From assembly GCA_016705695.1 (NCBI GenBank), contig JADJLA010000001.1, positions 434,001-498,000 of the forward strand: a DNA stretch of 64,000 nt, in the 5' to 3' direction. A program made the translations under genes and the position numbers. This document shows, piece by piece, positions 1-8,370 of this stretch; positions within the stretch are counted from its first letter, which is position 1, and each line of letters begins with the position of its first letter. This DNA comes from Sphingobacteriaceae bacterium (GTDB lineage Bacteria > Bacteroidota > Bacteroidia > B-17B0 > Aurantibacillaceae). A model generated the notes under the pieces. That model ran no database searches and was not told where the DNA came from. It worked only from the letters and a program-made list of their open reading frames with translations.

Positions 1-93
1 TATTTTACAAGAAGAGCAGGTGATTATCCGGGCCCTGGATTAATGCCGGGAAATGGTAGAACTTTCTTTGTAAGTATTGGAGCTAAATTCTAA
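1..93 (+). CDS. C-terminal end of an outer-membrane receptor (partial)
   Basis: The window opens inside a plus-strand reading frame whose last 30 residues end in GNGRTFFVSIGAKF followed by TAA. A closing amphipathic strand with a terminal Phe is the usual end of a TonB-dependent receptor or similar 22-strand outer-membrane barrel in Bacteroidota. Only the last strand is visible, so the substrate cannot be inferred. Its stop codon abuts the stop codon of the convergent D-Ala-D-Ala ligase gene with no spacer. The barrel assignment rests on the terminal strand pattern alone. Confidence 0.55.
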   Translation, partial: YFTRRAGDYPGPGLMPGNGRTFFVSIGAKF

Positions 94-2808
94 TCAAGCA
101 GAAACCATTTCCTTACGCTTCACACCAAAATCAAGGATCTTGTCAATGAATTCATAGGGCTTATAATTATTTATTGCAGCCTGATGAAAAATGCAAGTGG
201 CAGGCGTCATTCCCGGCAAAGAATTCACTTCAATAAAAATAATTTCAGCCCTGTCGTTATCAAAAACACGAACAAAAGCATCAATGCGACAATAGCCACT
301 AACGCCAAGTGCTTTTGCAGCACCACCTAACGCTTTTTTAACTTGCTCACTTATTTTGTCTCTACTTTCTTTGTTTTTTGCGTAACGCGCAGGAGTAATA
401 TTTTGTCCTTGCCCAGCTAAGAATTTCTCTTCCAAACTTAATACTTCACCGCCAGCCAAAGCTTCTGATGCTTCAAATACTTCGTACTCCAATTCGCCTT
501 TGCTATTGTATTTGGTTAGCATTCCGCCCGTAACTTCGAGAAAATGTTTCGCATCTCGTTTGCTGATCAATTCTTCAACTAATATCACAGGTTTAATGGG
601 GAATTCTTCTTTCTCTTTTATATGAAGTGTTTCAGCGGCTTGCGCATCTAATTCTTCGCTTGTGCGGAACATTAATTTAGCGAATGCTTCAAACTCAGCT
701 AATGTTTTTATTTTTTTCACTGCGCTACTACAACCATCGTCAACCGGTTTAGCAATAAAAGGAAGTTTGATAGTGTTTTGAAGTGTTTCGGTAAGTTTAG
801 CTTTATTATTCTTCCAATCCTGTTCGGTAATTAAAATATGCTCGGCGATCAAATATCCGTTTTGTTTTAAGATCTCGTTGGTGCGATATTTATCAATGGT
901 AATGCTTGAGCTGTCTTTATTTGATCCGTTATAACTCAAGCCAACTTTATCTAATTGTTCCTGCACAGCACCATCTTCTCCCGGTCTTCCATGTAAAGCA
1001 ATAAATACTTCGGCAACTTCTTTTGAAAGTTTTTGATAATCTAAGGTAATAGGAGCCGACAAATTATTTCTTGAAAATTTTTCAATGATAGAAGCGCACT
1101 GTGTTTTTATTTTTTGAATAAGCGGATGAACTTTAAACGTTTGAATTTTTTCTCTGATATCATCTGCATTGTCTTTCAACAATAGATTGATAGGGATCTG
1201 ATACAATTCATGATCATTATGCCCACCTGTAAGGAATACAGGGATTGGAAAATATTTTTCTGAAGAGGCCAGTTTTTCGTACACATTTCTTCCACTTTCA
1301 ACGGAGATATGTCTTTCAGAAGAATAGCCACCCAAAATTACCGCCACTTTTGTTTTGTAAGAAGCAGCGTTAGATTCCTTATGAATTAAGCCTTCCAATT
1401 GTAGTTCTAACTCCTTGTAAACCGTATTTCCTTTGGCTTGTATGATTCGCTTACGTAAAGATGTACTGATAATAAAACTTAAAAATTCCGAAGGACTCAA
1501 TCCAATTTCAGCAGCTTGATGGAAGAAGAATGAAGAAGGCATCATACCCGAAGTTGTGTTTGGATCATTTAGAAATATTTTGCCATCGGTACTTAAAAAG
1601 CCATCAATACGCGCGTATACATCAAATTTTAATTCTAAGAACAAACGCTCGCAATCTTTTCTAATGGCTTCAATTTGTACATCAGGAAGATCAATAGGTG
1701 TTATTTTTCTGGAAAGTCCCGGTAAATATTTACTTCTGTAATCAAATAATTCTTTTCCTTTTTTAATTTCGGTAGGAGGTAAAGCAATTGGTGTTCCTTT
1801 TTCGTTCTCTACAACAATGCAACTGAATTCTTTCCCTTCAATAAATCCTTCAACCAACACCGTGCTTTCTCCATCCAAACTTTGCAACATTATGCCGCCG
1901 CTTTTGAAATTGGAATTAAATTCGTTTAACAAAGCATCCGGATCATAAATTGTTTTCTCGTCAGTAAGCGATTGGTTGTCCGGAAAAATGCTTACTAAGA
2001 TCGGCATGCCAATACCTTCGCGTATATCTGTTAGTTTTTTTACAAAACTTAGTTTCTCTTCATCATTTTTCTTTTTCCAATCTTCTACATCCAACCAATA
2101 AGTAAATAAAGCTTTCTCAACAGCACACATAAAATCTGTTTCATTCTCTTTATTTAAAACACTAATACCAATACTCGAACCTTGATTGGCAGGTTTTACA
2201 ACACAAGGAAAGCCAATTTTACTTTTCACTTCTGCTAAAACACCTTTGCACATTCCGTTTATCCATGCAGCGCGATCGATGGTTAAAAAATTAGGACTAT
2301 TAAATCCTTTATCTACCATCATTCGTTTTTGAACAGATTTATCTATGCCGATAGAAGAGGGCAGAACACCCGAGCCACTGTAAGGAATTTGGTAATATTC
2401 AAACAAGCCTTGAATACGTCCGTCTTCTCCATAAGGGCCATGCAAACATAAAAAAGCGAAATCAATTTTAGTTTTTAATTCGGTTGCGCTAATTTTCTTT
2501 CCGATCTTCTCAACTAATTTTTCTTGTTCTGAAGTAGAAAGGTTGCCAAGATTCTCGGCATAGTATTGAAAATGTGATTCCGCAGGGAGAAATTCAACCG
2601 GCGGATAAAAATCGCGAATGGTTCCTTTGTAAATGAATTCCCATTTTAATTCTACAAAATTTCCAAAACTGTCAACAAAAATGGGGATAGCTTCAAAAAT
2701 GGATTTATTTAAATTATCATAAACAGTTCTTCCACCTGCAAACGAGATTTCGCGCTCTTTGCTTTGTCCACCAAAAAAAATTCCAATTTTAACTTTGTTT
2801 TGCGCCAT
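94..2808 (-). CDS. ddl: Tandem-duplicated D-alanine--D-alanine ligase (double ATP-grasp fusion)
   Basis: This 904-residue protein is two D-Ala-D-Ala ligase-like units in one chain; ordinary Ddl enzymes are about 300-370 residues. Family members join two D-alanines with ATP in the cytoplasm to feed peptidoglycan synthesis. Unit 1 (about 1-455) has GGQSKEREIS at 13-22, HGPYGEDG at 123-130, the ATP-grasp lysine region VVKPANQGSS near 203-212 and FDYRSKY near 355-361. Its usual Glu-x-Asn metal site reads DPN (415-417). Unit 2 (about 485-904) has GGYSSERHIS at 493-502, HGRPGEDG at 606-613 and the canonical EVNSLPGM at 860-867, but lacks a clear DYxxKY motif. Unit 1 also carries an extra segment near 235-310. 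The gene converges with the receptor fragment and lies 81 bp downstream of the fic gene. Whether one or both halves are active cannot be told from sequence. Confidence 0.85.
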   Translation of the reverse strand: MAQNKVKIGIFFGGQSKEREISFAGGRTVYDNLNKSIFEAIPIFVDSFGNFVELKWEFIYKGTIRDFYPPVEFLPAESHFQYYAENLGNLSTSEQEKLVEKIGKKISATELKTKIDFAFLCLHGPYGEDGRIQGLFEYYQIPYSGSGVLPSSIGIDKSVQKRMMVDKGFNSPNFLTIDRAAWINGMCKGVLAEVKSKIGFPCVVKPANQGSSIGISVLNKENETDFMCAVEKALFTYWLDVEDWKKKNDEEKLSFVKKLTDIREGIGMPILVSIFPDNQSLTDEKTIYDPDALLNEFNSNFKSGGIMLQSLDGESTVLVEGFIEGKEFSCIVVENEKGTPIALPPTEIKKGKELFDYRSKYLPGLSRKITPIDLPDVQIEAIRKDCERLFLELKFDVYARIDGFLSTDGKIFLNDPNTTSGMMPSSFFFHQAAEIGLSPSEFLSFIISTSLRKRIIQAKGNTVYKELELQLEGLIHKESNAASYKTKVAVILGGYSSERHISVESGRNVYEKLASSEKYFPIPVFLTGGHNDHELYQIPINLLLKDNADDIREKIQTFKVHPLIQKIKTQCASIIEKFSRNNLSAPITLDYQKLSKEVAEVFIALHGRPGEDGAVQEQLDKVGLSYNGSNKDSSSITIDKYRTNEILKQNGYLIAEHILITEQDWKNNKAKLTETLQNTIKLPFIAKPVDDGCSSAVKKIKTLAEFEAFAKLMFRTSEELDAQAAETLHIKEKEEFPIKPVILVEELISKRDAKHFLEVTGGMLTKYNSKGELEYEVFEASEALAGGEVLSLEEKFLAGQGQNITPARYAKNKESRDKISEQVKKALGGAAKALGVSGYCRIDAFVRVFDNDRAEIIFIEVNSLPGMTPATCIFHQAAINNYKPYEFIDKILDFGVKRKEMVSA

Positions 2809-2889
2809 TTTAAAAGAGTTTCAAATATTAAATATCACTAAATAAAATAAGCGAACTTATTTTGTTCTGTAAAAAAATCAACTAAGTTA

Positions 2890-3846
2890 TTAACGTACAC
2901 GCTTGCGGGTTGACATATAATTTTTAACGGCCTTTTTGGAAGTATACCAAACCCTTCCTTCTTTGTAAGCGTCAATTTTTCCTCGGCGAGCCAATAAACT
3001 GATATACTCCTGCCCGTATGGCAATCCTTCTTCGGCTACAATGTTTTGTATGGAATCATAATCAGCATCGTTTCCGGGCATTGCAGCCAAATAGATATTT
3101 AAACTCCGCTCTGTCGCTTGGCAAATAAGGAGCATTAGTTTTTGATAATTGCCTTTATTGGCAAGATTTAAAGCCTCGTAATATTTTTTTCTATCCTCCT
3201 TGAGAATAATAGCAGGAGGATAACCCTTTTGCATCAAAAATAAATTCATGGCAAGCCTAACCGTGCGGCCGTTACCATCAAAAAAAGGATGTATCCAAAC
3301 AAATTTATGATGAAGAATAGCGGCCATCTCTATATCATTTAAATGCAGTGGATTGGTATTCACAAAATCGATCAATTCATCAAAAAGTTTTGATACTTTG
3401 TGTGCTGCCGGAGGAACAAAGTTAGCGCCACTTATTCGAACTCCTCCATTGCGCAAGCGGCCAGCGTGTTCATCTTCAATACTTCGTAAAACATATGCGT
3501 GTAACGAAAGTACATCAGAGGAATTAAATTTGCTTTTATTAGCAATGATCTTATACAAATGATCAATGGCTTTATCATGATTATGCGCCTCAAAGTGCTC
3601 TCTAAGTGGTTTTCCTTTAACGGTTATGCCTTCTTGCAAAACCATTTGTGTTTCGCGCAAAGTAAGGCTATTGCCTTCAATAGAATTGGAATTGTATGTC
3701 CATTCAATGGAAAGGGCTTCTTTTATTTTGCTAAGAACGCTTTGTGATAATGGCCTGCCGTTTTGAAGTTTTTGTTTTTTAAGAGCAATCCGTTCAAAGG
3801 TGCTTTGCATTTCAATTCTTGTATTTTCCAGATCAACTTCCCACAT
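2890..3846 (-). CDS. Fic family protein with C-terminal DNA-binding-like domain
   Basis: Fic proteins usually transfer AMP (or other phosphate-containing groups) to hydroxyl side chains of target proteins. This 318-residue protein has the full catalytic loop HPFFDGNGR at 186-194. It also has an N-terminal class II-type inhibitory motif (S/T-x-x-x-E-G/N) with Ser53 and Glu57 in SNSIEG, so the enzyme is probably self-inhibited. Residues about 265-310 (YGQEYISLLARRGKIDAYK region) resemble the excisionase/MerR-like helix-turn-helix found after some Fic domains, which suggests DNA binding. Directly upstream is a perfect 12-bp inverted repeat overlapping likely promoter boxes, consistent with autoregulation. 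No partner antitoxin gene is visible; neighbours are ddl and mtaB. The target protein is unknown. Confidence 0.9.
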   Translation of the reverse strand: MWEVDLENTRIEMQSTFERIALKKQKLQNGRPLSQSVLSKIKEALSIEWTYNSNSIEGNSLTLRETQMVLQEGITVKGKPLREHFEAHNHDKAIDHLYKIIANKSKFNSSDVLSLHAYVLRSIEDEHAGRLRNGGVRISGANFVPPAAHKVSKLFDELIDFVNTNPLHLNDIEMAAILHHKFVWIHPFFDGNGRTVRLAMNLFLMQKGYPPAIILKEDRKKYYEALNLANKGNYQKLMLLICQATERSLNIYLAAMPGNDADYDSIQNIVAEEGLPYGQEYISLLARRGKIDAYKEGRVWYTSKKAVKNYMSTRKRVR

Positions 3847-3850
3847 AAAA

Positions 3851-3913
3851 CAAATATACCACTAATATCGGTAAGTTATAAAAATATACATTACCGATAT
3901 TAAATTTTAACAA
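3851..3913 (-). promoter_or_regulatory. Putative operator and promoter of the fic gene
   Basis: A perfect 12-bp inverted repeat, TAATATCGGTAA (3863-3874) and TTACCGATATTA (3891-3902), with a 16-bp spacer lies 17-56 bp upstream of the fic start. On the minus strand a TTG (3911-3913) is followed after about 22 bp by TATATTTT (3881-3888), which sits between the arms. A perfect TAnnTTTG match (TATATTTG, 3851-3858) lies nearer the start codon. A protein bound to the palindrome would cover either promoter. The natural candidate is the HTH-like tail of the Fic protein itself; that is inference. Confidence 0.6.
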
Positions 3914-3945
3914 TTTTTCCCCTGCAAAGAGGTCTTTTTTTGAAA

Positions 3946-5295
3946 TTAAATAAGATTAAGGGTTTGTATGGGGTCTCCGTTCATCAATCCGTCTTCGTCA
4001 AATCCTTCAATTTTCACTTCTTGAACTGTATTAACCATTGAAACATCGTAAGGTAATTTAACTTTTACATAATTATCGCTGTATCCAAACATAAATCCAT
4101 TGCGATCTTCATGTTCAAATATTACGGGATGTATTGTATTCAAATTCTTTTCATAGAAACTACGTAGTTTTTTGGCAGAAAGTATGCGCAACATTTTATT
4201 GCGTTGTTTACGAATGTTCATAGGAACAGCTCCTTCCATTTCGGTGGCCGGCGTATTAACGCGTTCGCTATAAGTAAATACATGTAAGTATGAAATGTCC
4301 AATTGGTTCAAAAACTCATAGGTCTCTTTGAATTCAACGTCTGTTTCTCCGGGGAAGCCTACCAACACGTCAACGCCAATACAGCAATTTGGCATTAATT
4401 TTTTAATCGTTGCAACTCTTTCCGCATATAATTCGCGCAAGTAGCGACGTTTCATTTTTTTAAGAATGGTATTGCTACCGCTTTGCAATGGGATATGAAA
4501 ATGCGGAACGAATTTTTTTGAACGCGCCACAAATTCAATGATCTCGTTGCTCAATAAGTTTGGCTCTATGGATGAAATTCGAAAACGCTCAACACCTTCA
4601 ATGTCATCTAAGGCTTTTACAAGATCAAAAAACGTGTATTCGCGTCTTTTTCTTCCGTCAACTTCTACTATTTGGCCGTGCCCAAAATCACCAATGTTTA
4701 CACCTGTCAAAACAATTTCTTTTACGCCGCTTGCAGCAATTTTCTTTGCATTAGCAATTACATTCTCAATAGTATCACTTCTGCTGCTTCCGCGAGCTAA
4801 AGGAATGGTGCAAAATGTACAACTGTAATCGCAACCATCTTGCACTTTTAAGAACGAGCGGGTTCTATCTCCAACCGAATAAGCATCTACAAAAAAATTC
4901 ACATCGTCAATATCACAGTTGTGAACTACAGCATGTGTGCTTTTTGAAGAAAGGTCGATATAATTTAAAAGCTTGAATTTTTCGGAAGCACCTAATACAA
5001 CATCAACACCTTCTATCTTTGCAATGTCATCCGGTTTTAATTGCGCATAACAACCAACTACGGCAACAAATGCTTCCGGATTAATTTTAAGCGCATTTTT
5101 TACAATGCTCTTTGTTTCTTTATCGGCATTTTCGGTAACCGAGCAAGTATTGATCACATACACATCGGCGGCCTCTGTAAAATTCTTTTTCACAAAGCCT
5201 TTTTCGGCAAATAAGCGGGCAATAGCTGATGTTTCGCTAAAATTTAACTTGCAGCCAAGTGTATGAAAAGCAACCGATTTGCCTTCGTAATTCAT
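3946..5295 (-). CDS. mtaB: tRNA N6-threonylcarbamoyladenosine(37) methylthiotransferase MtaB
   Basis: MtaB is a radical-SAM methylthiotransferase that converts t6A37 to ms2t6A37 in tRNAs reading ANN codons. The 449-residue length is normal. The N-terminal UPF0004 domain shows the three cluster cysteines C15 (TLGCKLN), C51 (NTCSVT) and C82 (VGCYAQ). The radical-SAM cluster motif CxxxCxxC is at C155, C159 and C162 (DGCDYSCTFC). A PLQSGS segment and a C-terminal TRAM-like region complete the family order. The TLGCKLN motif and the order of cysteines fit MtaB better than MiaB or RimO. It is divergent from purB, 71 bp away. Confidence 0.93.
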   Translation of the reverse strand: MNYEGKSVAFHTLGCKLNFSETSAIARLFAEKGFVKKNFTEAADVYVINTCSVTENADKETKSIVKNALKINPEAFVAVVGCYAQLKPDDIAKIEGVDVVLGASEKFKLLNYIDLSSKSTHAVVHNCDIDDVNFFVDAYSVGDRTRSFLKVQDGCDYSCTFCTIPLARGSSRSDTIENVIANAKKIAASGVKEIVLTGVNIGDFGHGQIVEVDGRKRREYTFFDLVKALDDIEGVERFRISSIEPNLLSNEIIEFVARSKKFVPHFHIPLQSGSNTILKKMKRRYLRELYAERVATIKKLMPNCCIGVDVLVGFPGETDVEFKETYEFLNQLDISYLHVFTYSERVNTPATEMEGAVPMNIRKQRNKMLRILSAKKLRSFYEKNLNTIHPVIFEHEDRNGFMFGYSDNYVKVKLPYDVSMVNTVQEVKIEGFDEDGLMNGDPIQTLNLI

Positions 5296-5314
5296 GGTGC
5301 AAATTTAGGCTTTT

Positions 5315-5341
5315 TTGCCTGATTTTTTATTAGTAAATTTG
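5315..5341 (+). promoter_or_regulatory. Possible promoter of purB
   Basis: TAAATTTG at 5334-5341 matches the Bacteroidota -7 consensus TAnnTTTG, and a TTG lies 16 bp upstream at 5315-5317. The purB ATG follows 25 bp after the -7 box. The spacer is slightly shorter than usual, so this is a tentative call. Confidence 0.35.
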
Positions 5342-5366
5342 CTATTTGCGTTAATAATATAAAATA

Positions 5367-6722
5367 ATGGAATTAACCGTTTTAACCGCTATTTCTCCGA
5401 TCGACGGACGTTATAGAAAGACCACCGAATCACTTGATAATTACTTCTCTGAATATGCTTTGTTCAAATACAGGGTTTTAGTTGAAGTGCGTTATTTTAT
5501 TGCCATGTGTGAGCTTGAATTGCCGCAGCTTGGAAAATTAACCGATTCACAAAAAAAGGGATTACATGGTTTGTACCAAAATTTTACTTTGGCAGATGCT
5601 TTAAAGATAAAGGAGTTTGAAAAGGTAACCAACCACGATGTAAAAGCTGTTGAATATTTTGTGAAGGAAAAAATAAAGCCAATGGGCCTTGAGAAATTTG
5701 GCGAGTTCATTCATTTTGGTTTAACTTCTCAGGACATAAATAATACATCTATTCCATTAAGTTTAAAAGACGCAACAGAAAGTGTGATTATTCCGGCACT
5801 AAATGATGTGATCAAAAAAATAAAAACACTCACTGTTGAGTATAAGGATATTTCGATGTTGGCCCGAACTCATGGTCAGCCCGCTTCTCCTACAAAATTA
5901 GGAAAGGAATTAATGGTATTTGTTGAGCGTTTGGAATCTCAATTAAAACAATTATTAAACTCAACCTACAGCGCAAAGTTTGGCGGTGCAACAGGAAATT
6001 TTAATGCACATCAGGTAACATTTGGTCAGATCGATTGGGTAAAGTTTGGTAATGATTTTGTGAATAATGACCTTGGATTAAGTCGTTCGCAATTCACTAC
6101 CCAAATTGAACATTATGATAATTTAGCTGCATGGTGTGATACGTTAAAACGCATTCACACTATTCTGATCGATCTTAGTAGAGACATGTGGACCTATATT
6201 AGCATGGAATATTTCAAACAAAAATTAAAAGAGGGAGAAGTAGGTTCATCGGCAATGCCGCATAAAGTAAATCCAATTGATTTTGAGAACGCAGAAGGAA
6301 ATTTAGGGATAGCAAACGCTGTTTTAGAACATCTTTCGGCAAAATTGCCGGTTTCACGCTTGCAACGCGACCTTACAGATAGCACTGTATTACGAAATCT
6401 CGGAGTTCCTGCTGCTCATGCGCTCATTTCATACTCTAGCATTTTAAAAGGATTAAATAAATTGATATTGAATGAAGCAGCGTTTAAAAATGATCTGGAT
6501 AATAACTGGGCTGTTTGTGCAGAAGCTATTCAAACTATTTTACGAAGAGAAGGTTATAATAAACCTTACGAAGCTTTAAAAGATCTTACACGTACAAATT
6601 CGCATGTTACAAAAGATACATTGCACGCTTTCATCCAGGGATTGAATGTGAGTGAAGCAGTAAAAATAGAATTAAAGAGTATAACACCTCATAATTATAC
6701 AGGGATTAATCCGGTTTACTAA
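5367..6722 (+). CDS. purB: Adenylosuccinate lyase
   Basis: PurB catalyses two eliminations in purine synthesis: SAICAR to AICAR plus fumarate, and adenylosuccinate to AMP plus fumarate. The 451-residue protein carries the fumarase/aspartase superfamily signature SSAMPHKVNP at about residues 293-303, including the catalytic serine loop. It also has the TSQDINNTS substrate motif (HFGLTSQDI region) and ARTHGQPASPT. Length and N-terminus (LTAISPIDGRY) match the E. coli-type subgroup. It overlaps the next gene by one base (TAATG), suggesting translational coupling. A TAnnTTTG box lies upstream. Confidence 0.96.
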   Translation: MELTVLTAISPIDGRYRKTTESLDNYFSEYALFKYRVLVEVRYFIAMCELELPQLGKLTDSQKKGLHGLYQNFTLADALKIKEFEKVTNHDVKAVEYFVKEKIKPMGLEKFGEFIHFGLTSQDINNTSIPLSLKDATESVIIPALNDVIKKIKTLTVEYKDISMLARTHGQPASPTKLGKELMVFVERLESQLKQLLNSTYSAKFGGATGNFNAHQVTFGQIDWVKFGNDFVNNDLGLSRSQFTTQIEHYDNLAAWCDTLKRIHTILIDLSRDMWTYISMEYFKQKLKEGEVGSSAMPHKVNPIDFENAEGNLGIANAVLEHLSAKLPVSRLQRDLTDSTVLRNLGVPAAHALISYSSILKGLNKLILNEAAFKNDLDNNWAVCAEAIQTILRREGYNKPYEALKDLTRTNSHVTKDTLHAFIQGLNVSEAVKIELKSITPHNYTGINPVY

Positions 6723-7171
6723 TGGAAAAAGTTTGGATATATATAAGTGATAAGGAACTTAAAGGAGAGCTTGCAGCCGTTGTTTTGAAGACGGGTGACC
6801 AGTTTGTAAATAGCTGGACAGCGCATCAGAATCCGTTAACAGCTTCTTTTAAAATAGCGCATGATCGCTTTATTGTTGTAGCAGTTGATGAAACAAACTA
6901 TTACGCTAGTGGTTGCAGTACCGATAAATTATTGCGATTCATCAAACAATTAGAGTCTGAGCATAATTTAGTACTTCTTAACCGCTTGTTGGTGGGATAT
7001 AAAACTACAAGTGGAGTAGAGGTTGTTCATTCGTCGGCTATCAAACAAAAAATTGAGGCAAAGCAATTGGACGAGAATACGCCTGTTTTCAATATTGCTT
7101 GCTCTAATTCTGACGAATATTCTAAATGGCTTCAACCATTAAAAGATACTTGGTTGAAGAAATATCTTTAA
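6722..7171 (+). CDS. Conserved Bacteroidota small protein (often mislabelled ABC transporter ATPase)
   Basis: This 149-residue cytoplasmic protein begins MEKVWIYISDKEL and contains ASGCSTDK (about 62-69). These features are typical of a small family conserved in Bacteroidota that databases often label 'ABC transporter ATPase'. No Walker A motif or other ATPase signature is visible, so that label looks unsupported. The ATG overlaps the purB stop codon (TAATG), so it is probably co-translated with purB. It converges on mazG with a 4-bp overlap. The function is unknown. Confidence 0.8.
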   Translation: MEKVWIYISDKELKGELAAVVLKTGDQFVNSWTAHQNPLTASFKIAHDRFIVVAVDETNYYASGCSTDKLLRFIKQLESEHNLVLLNRLLVGYKTTSGVEVVHSSAIKQKIEAKQLDENTPVFNIACSNSDEYSKWLQPLKDTWLKKYL

Positions 7172-7497
7172 CTAGTAAGTTTTTTATTTTTCTTGTGTCG
7201 AGTTTTGTCGCGCTTTGTTTTTTTCACAAGATTTTTTTCGAATGCTTTTTGAAGATCTATGCCGGTTTGGTTGGCAAGGCAAATCAAAACAAATAAAACA
7301 TCTGCCAATTCCTCATCCAGTTTTTTATTTTTATCGCTTTTTTTATGGCTTTGTTCCCCATAATTACGTGCCATGATGCGTGCTACTTCGCCAACTTCTT
7401 CCATAAGCATTGCAGTATTGGTAAGTTCACTAAAATAACGAACACCATATTTTTTTATCCACTGATCAACCAGTTTTTGGGCTTGCGTGATGGTCAT
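7168..7497 (-). CDS. MazG-like nucleotide pyrophosphohydrolase
   Basis: This all-alpha NTP-PPase family hydrolyses (d)NTPs to monophosphates and pyrophosphate, often as house-cleaning of non-canonical nucleotides. The 109-residue, single-domain protein has the metal-binding pattern EExxE at 33-37 (EEVGE) and DEELADVLF at 61-69. A lysine-rich tail (KKTKRDKTRHKKNKK) follows the domain. It starts 1 bp after the mscS-like gene's end on the same strand, so the two are probably one transcript. Its 3' end overlaps the convergent gene by 4 bp. Substrate preference is not evident. Confidence 0.88.
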   Translation of the reverse strand: MTITQAQKLVDQWIKKYGVRYFSELTNTAMLMEEVGEVARIMARNYGEQSHKKSDKNKKLDEELADVLFVLICLANQTGIDLQKAFEKNLVKKTKRDKTRHKKNKKLTS

Positions 7498-7498
7498 T

Positions 7499-8326
7499 TT
7501 AAAAGTCTATATTATCAATTGAATGAACTTGTCGTTTTGGAATTGGAGGCTTGATCTTGTTCTTTTCAAATGCCAATTTTATTTCGTTGTACAGATCGCT
7601 GGCAAGTTGTGATGTGTCGTCGGGTAAACAAAACGGCTTTACATTGATGGCTATAGCACCGTCGGCAATTTTACCTACAAATATTCCGGGTAAAGGTTGT
7701 TTTAAAATTTTGTCATTTCCCTCAACAACTTCCATAATGATCTCCTTCACTTTTTTAATATTATTATCGGTGCCTACTGATAATTGAATATCGATCCGCA
7801 AATTTCCTGCACGTGTGTTATTCACAATAGTATTATTAGAAAGCACTCCGTTAGGAAGGATAACCGTTTTGTGATCGCCGGTAAGCATTAACGTATTAAA
7901 TATCTGAATCTCTTTTACCTCACCCGTTTGTCCTTGCGCTTCAATGGTATCTCCAACCTTAAATGGTTTAAAGATCAATATAAGAACTCCGCCTGCAAAA
8001 TTTGATAAAGATCCTTGCAAAGCTAAACCTATGGCTAAACCTGCGGCCCCTAAAACAGTCACAAAGCTAGCGGTACCAATGCCTATCATTCCGGCAACTG
8101 TAACAATGAGTACAATTTTTAAACCAATGGACATTAAACTTTTTAAGAACGTGCGTAAACTAATGTCCAGCTCTTTTCTTTTCATGGTTTTATCGGCCAG
8201 AATTGCAATGCGTTTAACTAACCACAAACCAATAGTTAAAACAATTATGGCCATTATCACTTTGGGCGCATATTCTGCCACGGTGTCCATAAATCGGTCA
8301 ATATGTTTATCAAGAAAAGCGGGCAT
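7499..8326 (-). CDS. Small-conductance mechanosensitive channel (MscS family)
   Basis: MscS channels open under membrane tension to release solutes after hypo-osmotic shock. This 275-residue protein has three predicted membrane segments: about 19-40, 62-84, and the pore helix at about 88-125 with the Gly/Ala-rich pattern LGAAGLAIGLALQGSLSNFA. A soluble beta domain follows, with the family's FKVGDTIE and LPNGVLSNN motifs, then a C-terminal alpha/beta region. Length and order match the minimal MscS type. It precedes mazG by 1 bp. Its start is 44 bp from the divergent gene. Confidence 0.92.
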   Translation of the reverse strand: MPAFLDKHIDRFMDTVAEYAPKVIMAIIVLTIGLWLVKRIAILADKTMKRKELDISLRTFLKSLMSIGLKIVLIVTVAGMIGIGTASFVTVLGAAGLAIGLALQGSLSNFAGGVLILIFKPFKVGDTIEAQGQTGEVKEIQIFNTLMLTGDHKTVILPNGVLSNNTIVNNTRAGNLRIDIQLSVGTDNNIKKVKEIIMEVVEGNDKILKQPLPGIFVGKIADGAIAINVKPFCLPDDTSQLASDLYNEIKLAFEKNKIKPPIPKRQVHSIDNIDF

Positions 8327-8370
8327 ACGTTATTTTTTTTATATTTTTACCATACAAAGCTAATAAAAAA

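Noticed and set aside
6722..7171. ABC transporter ATPase
   Set aside because: The protein has no Walker A, Walker B or signature motif; only a conserved-family label would suggest this.
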